A stretch of 64,000 nt of DNA from Dendrophyllia cribrosa (lineage: Eukaryota > Cnidaria > Anthozoa > Scleractinia > Dendrophylliidae), in NCBI GenBank assembly GCA_024195265.1, contig JAJLRJ010000010.1, positions 29,965,176 to 30,029,175 on the forward strand, given 5' to 3'. Positions within the stretch are counted from its first letter, which is position 1; each line of letters opens with the position of its first letter. The notes beneath the pieces were generated by a model that saw only the letters and a program-made list of their open reading frames with translations, was not told the DNA's origin and did not search any database. The translations under genes and the position numbers were made by a program. Below, one piece after another: positions 13,589 through 26,900 of this stretch.

Positions 13589-15572
13589 GTGAACTGATTG
13601 TTAGACTCTGTATGAACGTTCTTAGGCCGATTTAGAGGGTGCGATGTTTGCTTAGGACTGTCGCATGCGATTTCATACTGTCGCATGTGATATCATACTG
13701 TTTACTGCAAGAAAAAACTTACATGCTACAATTGTAACATTTCGTGAGCAAATCGTATGCGTTAGACTGCCTAAAAGACAAGTCTAAAAGACAAGAGAAA
13801 TACTTAAGTGATTGATAGGTTAATTGCTGAAAGCTTTATGTTAAAACAAAACTTTCTTTCAGTTGTCATAGAATTGGTCTTGGATATAACAGCTGAAAAA
13901 AAAGCAGTACTGACTGGAGATGCCGATGACAGGTTTTTTATTTTTAGAAAATTAAGTAATGTAATGTAAAACTCTATTCAATCACGAATTTTATCAATTC
14001 TAAGGCATAACACCGATCAGAAAACAACGCACAGGGGGGAAATTAACCTGGGGGAGGGAGTGGGGATCTCTTAGAATATACCATTTTAACTGACACGGCA
14101 GCCATGTTGATTTTGCTCCCTGGACATCCCATAATGAACATAGAAAAAAAATTATTAAAATTTAAGTTCAATGGTCATTATGGTATGCCGGGGGGGGGGG
14201 GGGGGAATAATCATGGCTACGGTATCGGAAAAAAGGAATATTACTTGAGCCTGTTTAAGAATTTTAATCTTTTTATAAACATAGTTTTTATTTAGGTATA
14301 TTGCCGTCGTTTTATGATGAACCTCGTTGTTGAATCGGATCTTCAGTTTTAAGTTTTAACGCTTATTTTGTATAAATTTTCACGCCGCGAAACATTTTAA
14401 ATAGTAAACTTCCACGTCATTAATTTGCTGGGTACTGATCCACGGGAAAGCAAAATACATTGCAATACATAGTATATACGTAAAAAAAAACCGTATACGT
14501 TATAGAGAAAACGCTTGCAATCATGTGATAGGGAGGGACTCCCAATAAACCATTTTACAGTTGTGTGTACAGTACCCCGGCCTTTGGGTGATACTGGGGT
14601 TGGCATTGACTTTATATTGATAGAAACCTTTCTCCTTTTTATATCTAAATCATGTTGAACAAAACCTGGTTAGCATAGGAACAACATGGTTTACATATGA
14701 AAAGCAGCAACTTCAGCCTCACTTCCACTCAAAGGCCAGGTCACTAAGTAGACAACTAATAGATAAAAAATGTAAAGGATTTGTCTCTTCGAAGCCGTCC
14801 TGGGTGTGGTACAATTTTCTTTAACATTTCTTTTTTGCTCGTGTAGAAATTTGCCCTATGTATTTCCTGAAATACCGGCATGTCAAGTCGGAAATTGGCT
14901 TGTGTGAAGACAATGACAGAATAATTTATCTGCTTTCAAAAGCATTTCAGAACTACGATATGTTTTAATATTACATTGCGAAAATCGGGCACAACTGTAC
15001 TTGATAGTATCAAGCATTACTAGTAATACGAAGAGCACAATAGTATAATGCCAACACTTTATTATCAGAAAATATTATTAATAATTAATGTTATTTTCTA
15101 AAAAAATATTTTATAATTTTTATGCAATAAACGCCGTACAATGTTACTATATTAATGGGCGTGGAGTGTAAAATTAATTAAACTAATGTATTACAAAATA
15201 TTGGAGGAACCCGTGCGTGAATCACCCAGGCAATGCGCGGTATAGATTGCTAACGACTTCCTTCCGTGGGTAAAATACAACGGTAAACCCTGGGCCATCT
15301 CTGAAAAAAAGGTTCACTAAATGGCACAATAATCCCAATCCTGCTGCCAATCCGAACGATTCACCTCCCCCGGGGGGTGGGGACTCCGATTTAAAAATGG
15401 CGGGAGTGATCGTCGTTCCCGTTTAGGGGTGTGTGTGTGTGTGTGTGTTGGGGGGGGAGGGGGGCACAATTCGCAGAATGGTACCGCTTAATGGTGCTAA
15501 AATCTAAAATGACCACCGTTAGAATTATTGCGGTAAATTTTAGGGCATTGGGCCGAAAAATAACAGAGTATA
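13589..15572. other. 3' flank of the coiled-coil gene
   Basis: The 3' UTR probably starts here. CATACTGTCGCATG occurs twice near 13665-13690. A G16 tract at 14190, an AATAAA at 15126 and a TG/G-rich run at 15428-15464 are the only marks. No gene seen. Confidence 0.5.
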
Positions 15573-15941
15573 CACCGAATGCAAATATGGCCGCCAGGCA
15601 ATTTTTTGTTTGGCCAAGTTTTCAGAGAAATTAATGATATCACGTAAACAAGTGCTGCTAAGTGTATCATCTTGCAAAGTTTGAGTGTTTTTTGTTTGAC
15701 GGTTGCAAAGTTATGGCTCACTGAAATTTTAAGCATTTGCATGAGAAAAGACATTCTAGCCTCACTTTTATGTTTTTCCCAAAATTTGATTGTCTATAAC
15801 ATCTCCTAAAATAAGAATATGGCCTTGAAAATGCACATAATGACTTATTTTGACCTGATCTTTATCATTATTCAATTGCTTTTTTTTTCTTGAGAACCTG
15901 TCCAAATAAAAAATTGTTGGGCGGCCATATTTGCATTCGGT
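15573..15941. mobile_element. Foldback element with 41-bp arms
   Basis: ACCGAATGCAAATATGGCCG at 15573 recurs inverted ending 15941. Arms extend about 41 bp with few mismatches. Contains no coding sequence; boundaries are minimal estimates. Confidence 0.55.
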
Positions 15942-15966
15942 TTATGACATGTGTTGTTTTAGAATA

Positions 15967-16118
15967 GGCCATTTCCGAGTTGCCTTTAGCCTCTCTATCA
16001 AAGCGAGGCTAGGTGCGATAAAACGTATTTGCATGTGAATGAAAACTAATTTTCATATGAAAGGTTTCGCACCTAGCCTCGCTTTGATAGAGAGGCTAAA
16101 GGCAACTCGGAAATGGCC
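15967..16118. mobile_element. Near-perfect hairpin MITE, TA target site
   Basis: Arms of about 55 bp starting GGCCATTTCCGAGTTGCC are exact inverted copies around a 45-bp loop. Flanked by TA on each side, as in Tc1/mariner derivatives. Lies 3' of the ACE gene. Confidence 0.8.
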
Positions 16119-16554
16119 TATTGGTACCTCTTAGGAATGAAAATGAATGTGAGCCACGCCCACAAAACGACATTCTGGTATCTTTCAGGTCTTTTTTCCC
16201 AAACGTTTCCGACAATCACCCCTTTATTTTTATATGGTGGGGTGGATCGTTGACATTGCAATGTAAGATTTGTTTGTTTCTAAATAGAATGGAAAATCGA
16301 CTTTCGATCGCAATATCTGGTTTGAATTGGAACGCAACCCCATTCTGACCATTCAACTGAGATCTATCAAGCAATAATTTCTTGTTGTGCTGTTCGTCCT
16401 TTCAATGTTGCAAACAATGAAATTTAAAGTTTTCTAAGGTGGGTGGCACTTTCCAGTGGCGGGTCTAGTGGAGGAGACCGAGCCCCGACCCCTCTTATCT
16501 TGCAAAGAAAAAAATAGCCCCCCCCGATAGAATCTGCTTTCAGGTGTAAAAGGT

Positions 16555-19520
16555 TTACCCTAAATCCAACTGGTCTTTAATTTTATTAGGTACAAACATC
16601 GGTTTTGCTCCAAGTATTGCGGACTTGGGATCAAGAAGCGATTTGTCTCTGCTTTTTCCTGAATTTTCGTCAGACGCTTTTAATGCAGGTCCCATGGCCG
16701 CCAAAGCCGCTTTTAGATCCGGTTTGCCCAAATCAATGGCGTCGTTCTTCTTCACTTCCGGGAATGTGACGTCTGTTGCGTTCTTCTTGCCACCGGAAGT
16801 CACATTCATTGATTTATTAGCGGGTGGTTGAATTTTCTCATTGGGCGAACTAGGCGCCGAAGACAACAATGTTTTCCTCATTCCATTTGCCACGGGATTT
16901 GAAGTTAACACTTTCCTCTTTCTCCAACCCAAAGTGTATCCTTTTTGAAGGCGATATTTGATAAGCCAGTCTTGCAAAGGAGCAAAGTAATCCAACATGG
17001 CGCTCGCTGTCATCTCACGCTCACCTGTCAAATGGTAAAGGGTCTGGGGCCAAGGGCGACTTCGACCAGCGGCCAACATTTCCCTATAATATATTCATTC
17101 AGACACACAAATGTTAATGTCACGTACACAGCAAAGTGTCACACCTACTGTTCACCGTTCTCGCTGCCCCTGTCCTCTGATCATAAGTAATATGAAGACA
17201 TAACCTCCACGGCCACTAAAATGATGTTCATTTAGACACTGACAGTACTAATTATGCGACAAAGAGACACCAATTCCCGTTCTCCTTTATCCCTACCCAC
17301 TGATTATAAGTAATATGCATAACACACAATCTTCATCGCCTTATGCACGATTAGGAGGTGATAGTTCCACTGTACCCGGCTCCCGGCTCCTGCGCGCTTC
17401 CGGCTTCCCCAGCCCGCGGCCCTCCTCATCCCGACCCTAATCATGATGACGAGCTAAAAGGCTACCCTACCACAGCACCTCTACCTGAATTTCTTGCCGG
17501 CCTCTTTGGATTTATAGATGGAACATTCATAAAGGGGGCCTTTGTGTTTGGCTATGTTACAAAGTTTGCGATGAAACTGGAACTGAAGGATAAGAGAGAC
17601 GAAATAGCTGCAGAAGAAAAGAAAAAAAAAACGGTTAACGAGCGCTGAGAAATAAGAGCAATAACAAGTCACAACGCATTTTGTCAAACCCTTGCGCCTT
17701 ACTCGATATGTTAGTAGGTACGCAATGCGTACAGGAGCTGGACTAATACTCATGATTCAAGATTTCCATTCAAATAAAAGCGACTGAGCAGTATCTACCT
17801 GTGGTTGATGTTTGTATGCATTATAACATGGTTTATAATAGGAGAAGGGAGGATTTTGGGTGCACGCGAGGCACGTGGAGAGAGCGTGCTTAGCACGCCC
17901 CCTGAAGTTCTTCCTTACTCTGCCCTTTCTACAACCTGTCATTCAGGCTGGGTTCTTACTTCCCAGTCTGTCAATTCAAATGACCGAAAGATGTAAAAAC
18001 AACCCGTTCAATGTTACCTAATGTAAGGATAATTGGCGCCCACATGGAACTTGGCCCCAGGGTCAAAGTCCTGTTCCGTCCGAGACACTGGTGCCATAAC
18101 ACCTTGGTAGTGCATGCGCAGTCTCCACCATTCTGAGTTGTAGTTTGCCGGTGTAATCCTTCCCGAGAACACTTTCCATCTCCACTGGTCAACGAGCAAC
18201 GTGAAGGGGAGGGCAGCGACTCGCTGTAGGGCTTGCTCCATCAAAAAGTTAATGCCTGCCTCTGCAATAACGAAAGAGAAAATTCAACACTTTCTATAAC
18301 AGGCGAAAAGCTCAGACACTCCATTGTTATGGACAGATTTTACATGTTCCATTGGACAGCCTAAACAGCTATTAACAACCGCTCGCTAAGTGGAGCCGGT
18401 TGAGTGCCTGCAACATCCAGGAATTTACACTTTTAGCAGCCAGCTCCTAAATGGAGAACCGCCCCCATGGCTGGCAAATCTTGGCAACCAAGCCTTAGCC
18501 ACCACGCCAAGGAAACAGGCACCCGTCTTACTGGCATAGTAGTGGAAAAAGGGAGGGAGGGTGGCGGGAACGCTGAGCCTAAAAACGCACGTTAAATTGA
18601 GCTGCACAATGCGGACAACGGACACTTTTTCCCGTCAGACTAAGACCATCTCATACGAAATTAATGTCGTTTAGTGGACAGTTAATCTATCCGTTTAAAA
18701 AGTTGCGTTTCTTCAAACTTTATTTGTTATTAGCTCAAGAGTGGGGATTATATGTGGCAATACATGGTATTTTCCTTCAAAAGTAATTACTATAAAACAC
18801 TAAATCACATCATTGGTGTGAACCCACTTAATACGAGCACCGCCTTGATATGGACTCAACCCCGTTTGCACGGACAGTTCCCGTGGTAACAACGGTATCG
18901 CACGTTACACGCTTTTCTCGCGCTTAGCACCGGCCTGATGCACGTTTTTCCTCGAATTCTGATTGCTTTACAGCTTTATTGATGTTTGTTGTGATTGGCC
19001 AGATATGGTTTCTTATGGTCATCCCTTGATGACCGCTATATCAAGAACCCAGTGGTTGTATGACTTACCAGTGTTGTTTCCAATCGTATACAGCAGTCCC
19101 ACGGATTTCAGATGTTTGGGGTTCTCAACTGATAGTGTGATAGTATCCCCTATGGCCTCGTGAAAGCCTGGATTGGCACCACTTCTGAAGGCAAAAGGCT
19201 GGTCCTTGTATGCGAGGAAGTATTCACAGTGCCCCATCTCATGATGAATCGTTATCAGGTTTTCTTGATTCACCCCAGTGCACATCTTGATCCTAAGCAA
19301 AATACACCTTGAAATTGTAAGTATAATTTTACTCGATAAAAATGTTATTCTAAAAGTTGATTAACGCCGGCGCTTGTCTCCGGTTTTGTAGCATGAATGA
19401 ATTTAATAGGAGCATAACCTTTCTATCGGTAAAGAGAACTTGTCTATCGTAAGGTTATCTTAGCATTTTGACAGGTTTTTCCTAACAAATAGGGAATACA
19501 TACGGATTGACCAATCAATT

Positions 19521-19560
<40 letters not shown>

Positions 19561-21399
19561 CAGCAATTCGATAAGTCAGTTAGTGAGTCAGTTAGACAGT
19601 GAATCATTCATTCATTCATTCATTCAGTCAGTCAGTCAGTCAGTCAGTCAGTCAGTCAGTCAATCAATCAACTAACCAACCACACAACAAATAGAATGCA
19701 CGATCACTGTGTAACAAACCGTTGAGAATTGCCGGATCTGGGCTTCCAGACCTACAATGAGGTCAGCATTAACGCTTGAAGTGGAACAAACTAAACGGCA
19801 AAATGATCCTCACGGAAAAATAAGACAGAGACAGAAGAAAAGAAAATAAAATAGTTATTTTGATCGAGTTCGACGAAGGAGAACGCACTCTAATTGAGTG
19901 GGTATCCTGTGATTTCGTGGGCATCTTGTTTGAATTTTTCGTTCGATCAATCGATCGATCTTCCATTTTATTTCGGGGCCATTTTGATTTTGATTCAATA
20001 CCTGAATCAATCGATCAACAAATCGACCAAACAGTCAGTTAGTCAATCCGCCATCAATCAATGCATCGTTTAACCCTTTAATTCCCAAGAGTGCTAAAAA
20101 TAAAAATTCAAGAAAAATCTCAAATTTCATTTCGTAAAATATTGAAAAACAAATGGTGCCAGGCCTGCTGAAGATGTTTCATTTGAATGGTCACACCATA
20201 GGATTTCGTGGACAAATTCAAAAGTTGGAACTACATTTCATGTCTCCATAATTGACTCTGAGTGCCTCCCAAGATTAAAAGTAGCAAATACGAGGCTTCT
20301 TTACGTACCTGACATCTCCTTTACAAAAATCCCAGGCTGACGGATGGCAGACCATTTTGCGGCTCTTTGCCTTTAAAATGGCGGATTTATTCCAAAACGT
20401 TTGAGGCATGGGGTCGAGACCGAGCGAAACAAAAAACGATTGTGCAAGCTTAAACATTTTTTTAGGTGTATACTGCTGCTTAATTAAATTAGGGGTGACG
20501 TCAAGAGATGGCACCTTAGGATAGGGTTTCACGAGATCGTTAATAAAGCTCCAGTCCTGAGCCCACATGTTTCCCAAAAGATGCGCCTGGATGGACCCAT
20601 TTGCGGGAATTTGAGGGTACTTCTCGCGTAGCTTGTGCCTAACATAAGCGTGGAGTTCCTGATAGAGAGGTTTTAGGACAATCCATAGTTTCTTGATTGC
20701 TAATTCAAAGTCATTCCCCATTTCGTATTCGCTGCGTTGAAAATTTCCGTAGTCCCCCCACTCATGTCTCCTTGCCCCAGAGTTGAGAAGGCTCACAAGC
20801 TTTTCGTACATGGGCTTCATGGGAGGACCAACGGCATCCCGCCAACCTTTCCAGCTCCAAAGAAGCTCGTCGTAGTCACGTGACTTCCCCATCAACGAAT
20901 AGAGATCTGGATCCAGTTCTAAGCATTGTGTTTCATTTGTATTCTTGTTTTGTTTGCAAACTTTTCCGCTACTATAAATTTTTGTCATATTTGAGACAAG
21001 ATCATCTATAAGCTTCATGTCCTTGGGAGATTTGGGAAGGGAGTTGCGACGAATGATCCTTATTTGCCTTGCCATGTCGTTTGAAAGATCCATATCTTTG
21101 ATCCGCGAAGCGTTCTCGCTAGCTTTCAGGTAAAACGCTTTGGCGAACGTCGAGTTAAAAACCGAAAATTCTCGGTTGGCTTCCGTCAAGTTTGTTTCAT
21201 AATTCCAAGCGGCTTCGCTCTCGCCGGAATAAATGCGCGTCCCTTTAAGTTCAAAGTTGTTCAGGAAATCCAGCGCGATGGCCGTGTAGTTCTTGAAAGC
21301 GGTTTTTGTGACATTTCGTTGGCTGGTGCAATAACAGGTTTGACACCACAGCAGGAAAAACATAAAATAACAAAGCCACAAATCCATAGTCGGTGTCAT
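16555..21399 (-). CDS. ACE: Angiotensin-converting enzyme-like M2 zinc metallopeptidase (5 exons)
   Basis: Exons on the minus strand: 21399-20309, 19292-19069, 18261-18018, 17607-17485 and 17083-16555. All have GT-AG borders and consistent phases, giving 736 residues. ACE-family enzymes are zinc dipeptidyl carboxypeptidases. Visible features: a hydrophobic N-terminal signal (about residues 5-24), several N-glycosylation sequons, GNMWAQ, then HHEMGH with zinc ligands H381 and H385, catalytic E382, and third ligand E409 in GFHEAIGD. K509, H511, Y518 and Y521 match the substrate-binding residues of human testis ACE (K511, H513, Y520, Y523). There is one peptidase domain, like germinal ACE or insect AnCE, and no C-terminal membrane anchor. 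The last 110 or so residues are a basic, Ser/Asn/Lys-rich tail, so the product is probably secreted. Oddities: the arginine equivalent to human R522 is Ser520, encoded across the exon 3/4 junction, and the position equivalent to A354 is Pro353. The start is the ATG at 21399; a TTG lies just upstream. TTTATT at 16223-16228 (AATAAA in the sense strand) is a possible poly(A) signal. Confidence 0.93.
19510..19672. repeat. Tetranucleotide microsatellites (AATC)n, (ATTC)n, (AGTC)n
   Basis: Three successive 4-bp repeats related by single-base changes, within ACE intron 1. Confidence 0.9.
20074..20275. mobile_element. Second single-unit copy of the TTAA-flanked MITE
   Basis: Starts CCCTTTAATTCCCAAGAG after TTAA (20070-20073) and ends before a TTAA at 20276-20279; the right terminus is degraded. 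Lies in ACE intron 1, about 30 bp from the exon 1 donor. Closely similar to 25510-25715. Confidence 0.6.
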
Positions 21400-21855
21400 C
21401 AACCGTCACACAAAAAAAACGTTTTTCCTTTTAAAGAGTGACAACATTTTCATGGCGACCCGAACCTTCAAAGAGTGAGTGTAGAGATCCTTCTTCGCTC
21501 GAAATTCCGCCTCGATCAAATTAACTTAAATGACGCGATAAGGCGCTTGTGATTAATAATAGATCTAATCAATAGGGAGGGTTAAGAGCGTAACAGGTAG
21601 AGTATTCTACTAGTTTCGAATCTGTTGGTCAAGTAAATTATGTCAATTATGTCTGTGACAACTGGGACAAATAATTTACTTTTGTAATTTCCTTCCGAGT
21701 ATTGCACTTCAAAATAGTGGTTTATTTTATCGAGCTAACAGTGTAATGTTCAAACAATATCATAATATGGGTGATATTCCAACAAATGATTTTGTTGGTT
21801 ATATCTGATTAATAACCTAATTCCAAGGTTATCTGACTGCTTGATGACAAATAAG

Positions 21856-22254
21856 TCAATTCCAAGGGTTTTTGAAGAACTTATCTGCTAAAGTTTCAAT
21901 CAAAACGTCGACGTGCATCTTGCTTGTAATGTGGTGCAACTTTGTGTCTGGAATATTATATCCTATAAAATGTGACTTGGTATTAGATAAATTCTGCTTT
22001 CGACACCTACCCGTGGTGCTGATAAAAAGAATTATAAGATCAAGATAAGGCGCCGTTCGATTGACCATTTTCAGTAACATATAATCATTCTTAACGTAAT
22101 TTAGAACCACTGACAAACTAAATACATAATCAGGTTTTGGCAAATGATTACGACGCAAATTTTCCTGAACTAATGATATTTTAGAATCACGCGCCCTCAA
22201 ATTTGCAATTGGAAAAAGACTGAAGAAACTATTACCAATTTCGGGCTTTTGCAA
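21856..22254 (-). other. Unrecognised 132-codon ORF between ACE and SMCO4
   Basis: The longest open frame in the 1.2 kb between the divergent ACE and SMCO4 genes. The product has no clear domain; its C-terminal third (PDTKLHHITSK...LADKFFKN) vaguely resembles the end of non-LTR retrotransposon polyproteins. No promoter or poly(A) context supports it as a gene. Confidence 0.2.
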
Positions 22255-22595
22255 ACCAGTCTTCCGCTTTTACGAGCAACTTTACAATAATCTAATCATT
22301 ACAGATATTTGGACTACTGGTAATAATCACCTCAGTTGTAAACGTTAGGGTACTTTGTGCAAAGATATTTGAGATTTTTTTTTCCAATATGCGCTGAAAT
22401 CGAATTAAAATTAAAAGTTCTACCGCTGGTCGTCAAAAACGTCGACTCTGAAAACAATATTGGCGGGTTGTAAACCAATGACGTGTCGTTAGATGACCAG
22501 CAAAGCGTGACATAGGTCATTCAAATGAATACGGTGTTTGATCGGAGGGAAAGTAAATCGTCATCTGTCTTCCCAAGTTTCTTTTTTATCTAAAC

Positions 22596-22766
22596 ATGAG
22601 ACAACTGAAAGGGAAACCAGCCAAAGAGACAAAGAAAATGAAAAGAGATAGAAAGAAGGGAAATGCTGCGGGACATCAGAAGATTTTAACCGTCGCGTTG
22701 CCTGTTGTGCTTGGATTGTTCGTTTTGTTGGTCGCGTATGTTTACACCTCCGCGAGCAAGCACTGA
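22596..22766 (+). CDS. SMCO4: SMCO4-like small single-pass membrane protein
   Basis: A single-exon 56-residue ORF starting at ATG 22596, with A at -3. It begins MRQLKGKP, the near-invariant start of the SMCO4 (single-pass membrane and coiled-coil domain protein 4, formerly C11orf75) family, and has the family's usual length (about 59 in human). Residues 5-29 are Lys/Arg-rich. Residues 30-50 form one hydrophobic membrane helix, and a six-residue tail ends in KH. Cellular function is poorly known for the family; small ER or endomembrane proteins of this layout are tail-anchored-like. It lies divergent from ACE (about 1.2 kb apart) and upstream of DTYMK on the same strand. The 3' side to 23.4 kb is AT-rich and shows no canonical AATAAA. 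Confidence 0.85.
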   Translation: MRQLKGKPAKETKKMKRDRKKGNAAGHQKILTVALPVVLGLFVLLVAYVYTSASKH

Positions 22767-23826
22767 TTGAACGAAATTTGAATCACAGACCTGAACAGAC
22801 GAATGAAACATGGATGTAGCTAATGAACACGAAGATTACTGAACACTGTTTCATAAAGGTCATAAAGACGTTTGGTTAAGCTGCGAAATTAACTCTGAAC
22901 TATGGCTTCAGTTTCTGCGATCAAGAGGCCTTCGTTGAAAAACACTTTGATATCGTCAACTGATCAACGAATGTACTGTAGCTGTCTTGCATGTCTTTTT
23001 CTTCTCTTTCAGTAGTACTTGAAAACGAAATATCCTATGGAATTAGCCAGTCCAGGAAAACCTTCTTCAAGGAATTGATCTTTTGTTGAAAGCTATTTGG
23101 AGAGTGCAAGTCAGATTGGCTTGATCATCCATATTTCATAAGTCGCAAGATATATTTGTTGTATAAAACGTAAATCTCGTTCATTGTACTAAGACATCTG
23201 GAACAGCTGTCGATTTCATTTCAATGCTAGCTCGTTAACATGAGTTGTAGTGTGAAATATATTTAAGGTAGCATTTTAAAGAGTCTAAATATATTTTAAA
23301 TAGTTTAGTAAAAAATTGGAATATTGTATTGAGTGTACATTTTTCTTTCGTGCTGATATCGATTGTATTTTTAGAATACATAACTCGTATATAGTATGAG
23401 TTTGTCATAATTTAAGATATAGTAATATTTCATCACAATATCAAAGTGTTTCCTTTTAAAAAGCGACCAGATGACATAGTTTTTTTTCTTATTTTATATT
23501 CAAGGGCCAGTTTATTGGACAGATTTTAAATCCAGCGAAGAAATATTCGCAACATTTCACCAATTACTTTCACTTGCTCGATTATTCTACTATCCGAGGA
23601 AAACGCCCAAGGGTATTCTAACGTTATTTCGTTTGAAGCGTCTTGTGTTCAAAAATAAGCAAGTGAAACGAAGCGTGGATTTGTTTGGGAAGGGAATAAA
23701 TTCTTGTTTACTACACGTAATCATGACCATGCGTGACACCCACGCGTGACAAACGCAGAAGCTGAGAGAAGACTGAAACTGAGTTGTGTCGATTCTCGAA
23801 GCGTGGCGGCCATACTTGTTAGTCAT

Positions 23827-23838
23827 TTCCCCGCCAAA
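23827..23838 (+). promoter_or_regulatory. E2F-like site upstream of DTYMK
   Basis: TTCCCCGCCAAA matches the E2F/DP consensus TTTSSCGCSAAA with one mismatch and lies 69 bp before the chosen DTYMK start codon. DNA-precursor genes are commonly E2F targets in animals, so S-phase control is a reasonable inference. The transcription start is not known from sequence. Confidence 0.35.
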
Positions 23839-23906
23839 ATTTAATCTTACTTTTGCCACGGCTTGCAGAAATTTGGAGTTCTTTTTTACCTATTTAACTC
23901 CATTAT

Positions 23907-26900
23907 ATGGCAATGAACTGTATTACACGAAGAAGTAGAGGTCTTTTGGTGGCATTCGAAGGCTGCGATCGAAGCGGGAAATCAACTCAATGCCAAATGC
24001 TTGTAGACTTCTTGAAATCGACTGGACGAGATGTGGCACATATGCGTTTCCCAGGTAACTTCAATGAGTCGAATTAACAAACGTCTGGGTCTGCATTTCC
24101 GAATAACTTGCTTATACACTGATAGCCATGCCAACACTAAAGATGCCGAACAATACATTTTTACAGATCTTTCACATTTGTGAACCCCTTTCCCCACTTC
24201 CCTCGTTTTTCGTGATAGACAACGAGTACTCCCTCAATTTGTCTCTCAAGATAGTCAAGTAGGAGATCACATGAACATGCATGAAAATCCCCTCCTGCGT
24301 CAGCGAGAATGTGATTTGACGCGCTGAGCAGAGAGAAAATGAGGGATGACAGACTTATGCTGTTTTCACACTAGAAGAAACATGTTTGGCCTGATTATGA
24401 ATGAAACATGTTTCACTATGCCGGCACATTGTGTCAATCATATTGAAACATGTTTATTCTGAGCATCATTAAAACTACCTCATGAGGTAAATATTTCGAT
24501 CTTAGCCAGACGAATCACATTAGCACCAATGTTGTCTCCTTGTTAAACACCGCATAGTGCTTTTTCTCGAAGCATCACATCTTGCTGGAGGCAATTTTCA
24601 CATGCGCTTGTGTGATGTTGGGTTCCATTTCTGCCACTCTCAGGTCGGGAACTTCCTCTCGTTTCCCCGAACAGCAGCTGGTAATCAACCCCAGTAGATC
24701 CTAGTTTGATCTCCCGCTTGATACTATTCTTGAAAGAAATGATGGGTTACTCACAGTCGTACGCTAATATTTTTGCATTTTCCCTTCGTCTAGCCAGTTA
24801 AAAAATGAACTTATTAAGTCCCCCTGACAAGCGATTGACCAAGAGATCCTGCATTGATGAAGCAGTAAAAATATAATCTTCCCAGCTCAGCCACAGAGCT
24901 CAACTTTAGCTCAGGATTCCTCCTCTCTGGAGGAAACTATTACCCTTGGAATTCAGCATGTTATAAAACATCAACTGCCTTTGCAAACATTTTGCTTGCA
25001 CTGATGGCATGAATCAACTTCTGAAAAAAAAAAACAATTGAAGGGCTGAGGGCATAACCATCTTATGAAAAATTATTAGTGTATCTTTTGGCTTGAGTGA
25101 TGGATCTAGTTTACTTAGACTTACAAGTTACAACTTTAACAGGAAAGTACTTTTTCGGCTTAAAAACACAAATTGTTAAGCATTTGATTTCTTGGCGAAC
25201 TTACTTTGCTGCCAGACAGTGGCAACAGCTCCATGCCAACAAGACCATTATATTTTTATACAAGTCAGACTACCCCTGGCCTTCCCAAAATCCTGGGAGA
25301 ACTCTGCTCTGAGGATGCTGTAATTTTCTTTGTATCAATGTACCCTTGGTTCTCTGTTTGCTTTCAGACAGAACAACAGCCATAGGAAATTCGATCAATT
25401 CATACCTTCAGGGAACAACAGAGTTAGAAGATCATGCTATTCATTTGCTGTTTTCTGCAAACAGATGGGAGGCTGTGTAAGTAGTTCTAGTACCATTAAT
25501 TTCAGTTAACCCTTTAACTCACAAGAGTGCCAAAGAACAAAATTCAAGAAAAATCCCAAATTTTATTTTGTAAAGTATTGAAAAACTTATGGTACCATGA
25601 AAAAGTACTGCTGAAGAGGTTTCATTTAAATAGTAACACCATAGGATTTCATCAATAGACTCATAAGTTAGAACTACACTACATGTCCCCATAATTGACT
25701 CTGGAAAAGAAAGGGTTAACCCTGTTGAAGAAAATAGTTTTGCAAAAAAGCACCTAGCCTGCATGGCTGGCGTTTTTTTGCGCGTGATGCTGAATTTGCA
25801 AGCGGCAAAGCCGCAAGTTTCGAGCACGCGATGCTGAATTGGCAAGCGGCGAAGCCGTGAGGTTTGTCGCGGCTTCGCCGCTCGAAACTCGCGGCATGGC
25901 CGCTTGCGAATTCGCATCGCGCGAAAAAAAAAGGCCAGCTATGCAGGCTAAAAATCACCATGACGCCTCTGGGGGTATATGTGAAGGGCACCTTCCACTT
26001 AAAGTGCACATGAAGTGAACTTTCACTACTGTTTTGTTGTAGGGTTTTATGTTGTTTATATCACCTTTATTTCATTTTCAGTTTTTCCCTTTTGTGCGCG
26101 AAGAAAATCCACTATTTTTAGCGGTTTGAAAATTCCCACTGGGACCTGAAAATTCCGACATTTTGAGTGCAGCCAAAAAGGTACAAACAATGTATTTGTG
26201 ACCTTATTCGTGTGCTTAATCACAACAAAACCTGGCAGAGCAGGGGACGAACCCGGGACTAAAATATGTGTTGCTTTCAAACATTTTTAATGGAAAGATT
26301 CCTTCCACGAGTTGCCAAAAATCCACTGTAAAACAAGTGATGTGGTCAGTTGTAAACACACTAATGATGTCACTAGAACCCAAGTCCTTGTCTAATATGC
26401 CCAACTTGTGTCGCTTGCTAAAATATGTTCCTGCCACTTCCCCGGGGGGTACTCAACAAAGTTTTGTATGGGGATGCTCCGCCCAGAGGTCCAAACCCTT
26501 ACTCTTTCATATACCGTTTTTGACAGAAAAGGTACCTCTTTCATATACCTTTCGTTGAAAATGGTACCCCTTTCAAATAGCCTTTGCGTGCGTCTGTTTG
26601 ATATATTTTGAAAGGCCCGTTTTATAATACTTAATTTACAGTTTTCCCTACCTTTTATATGCTTCAACTCGTGTTTTCACTACCATTTCCTATTCTTCGT
26701 GAAATCCCTACCCTTTCACATACTTCAACTCGTGAAATCCCGACCCTTTCATATACCTCCAGCCTCAAAAAGGTACCCCTTTCAGGCAGAGCATCCCCGT
26801 ATAGCCCATTATAGGGAGTACCCCCTTCCCCCCCGGGGCCACTTCAAGTGACATATTTGCCCATCAAAATAATTCTTAAAACACCTATTTTCAGATTAAC

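Noticed and set aside
25519..26009. Minus-strand ORFs of 97 and 132 codons
   Set aside because: They run across two MITEs (25510-25715 and 25757-25948).
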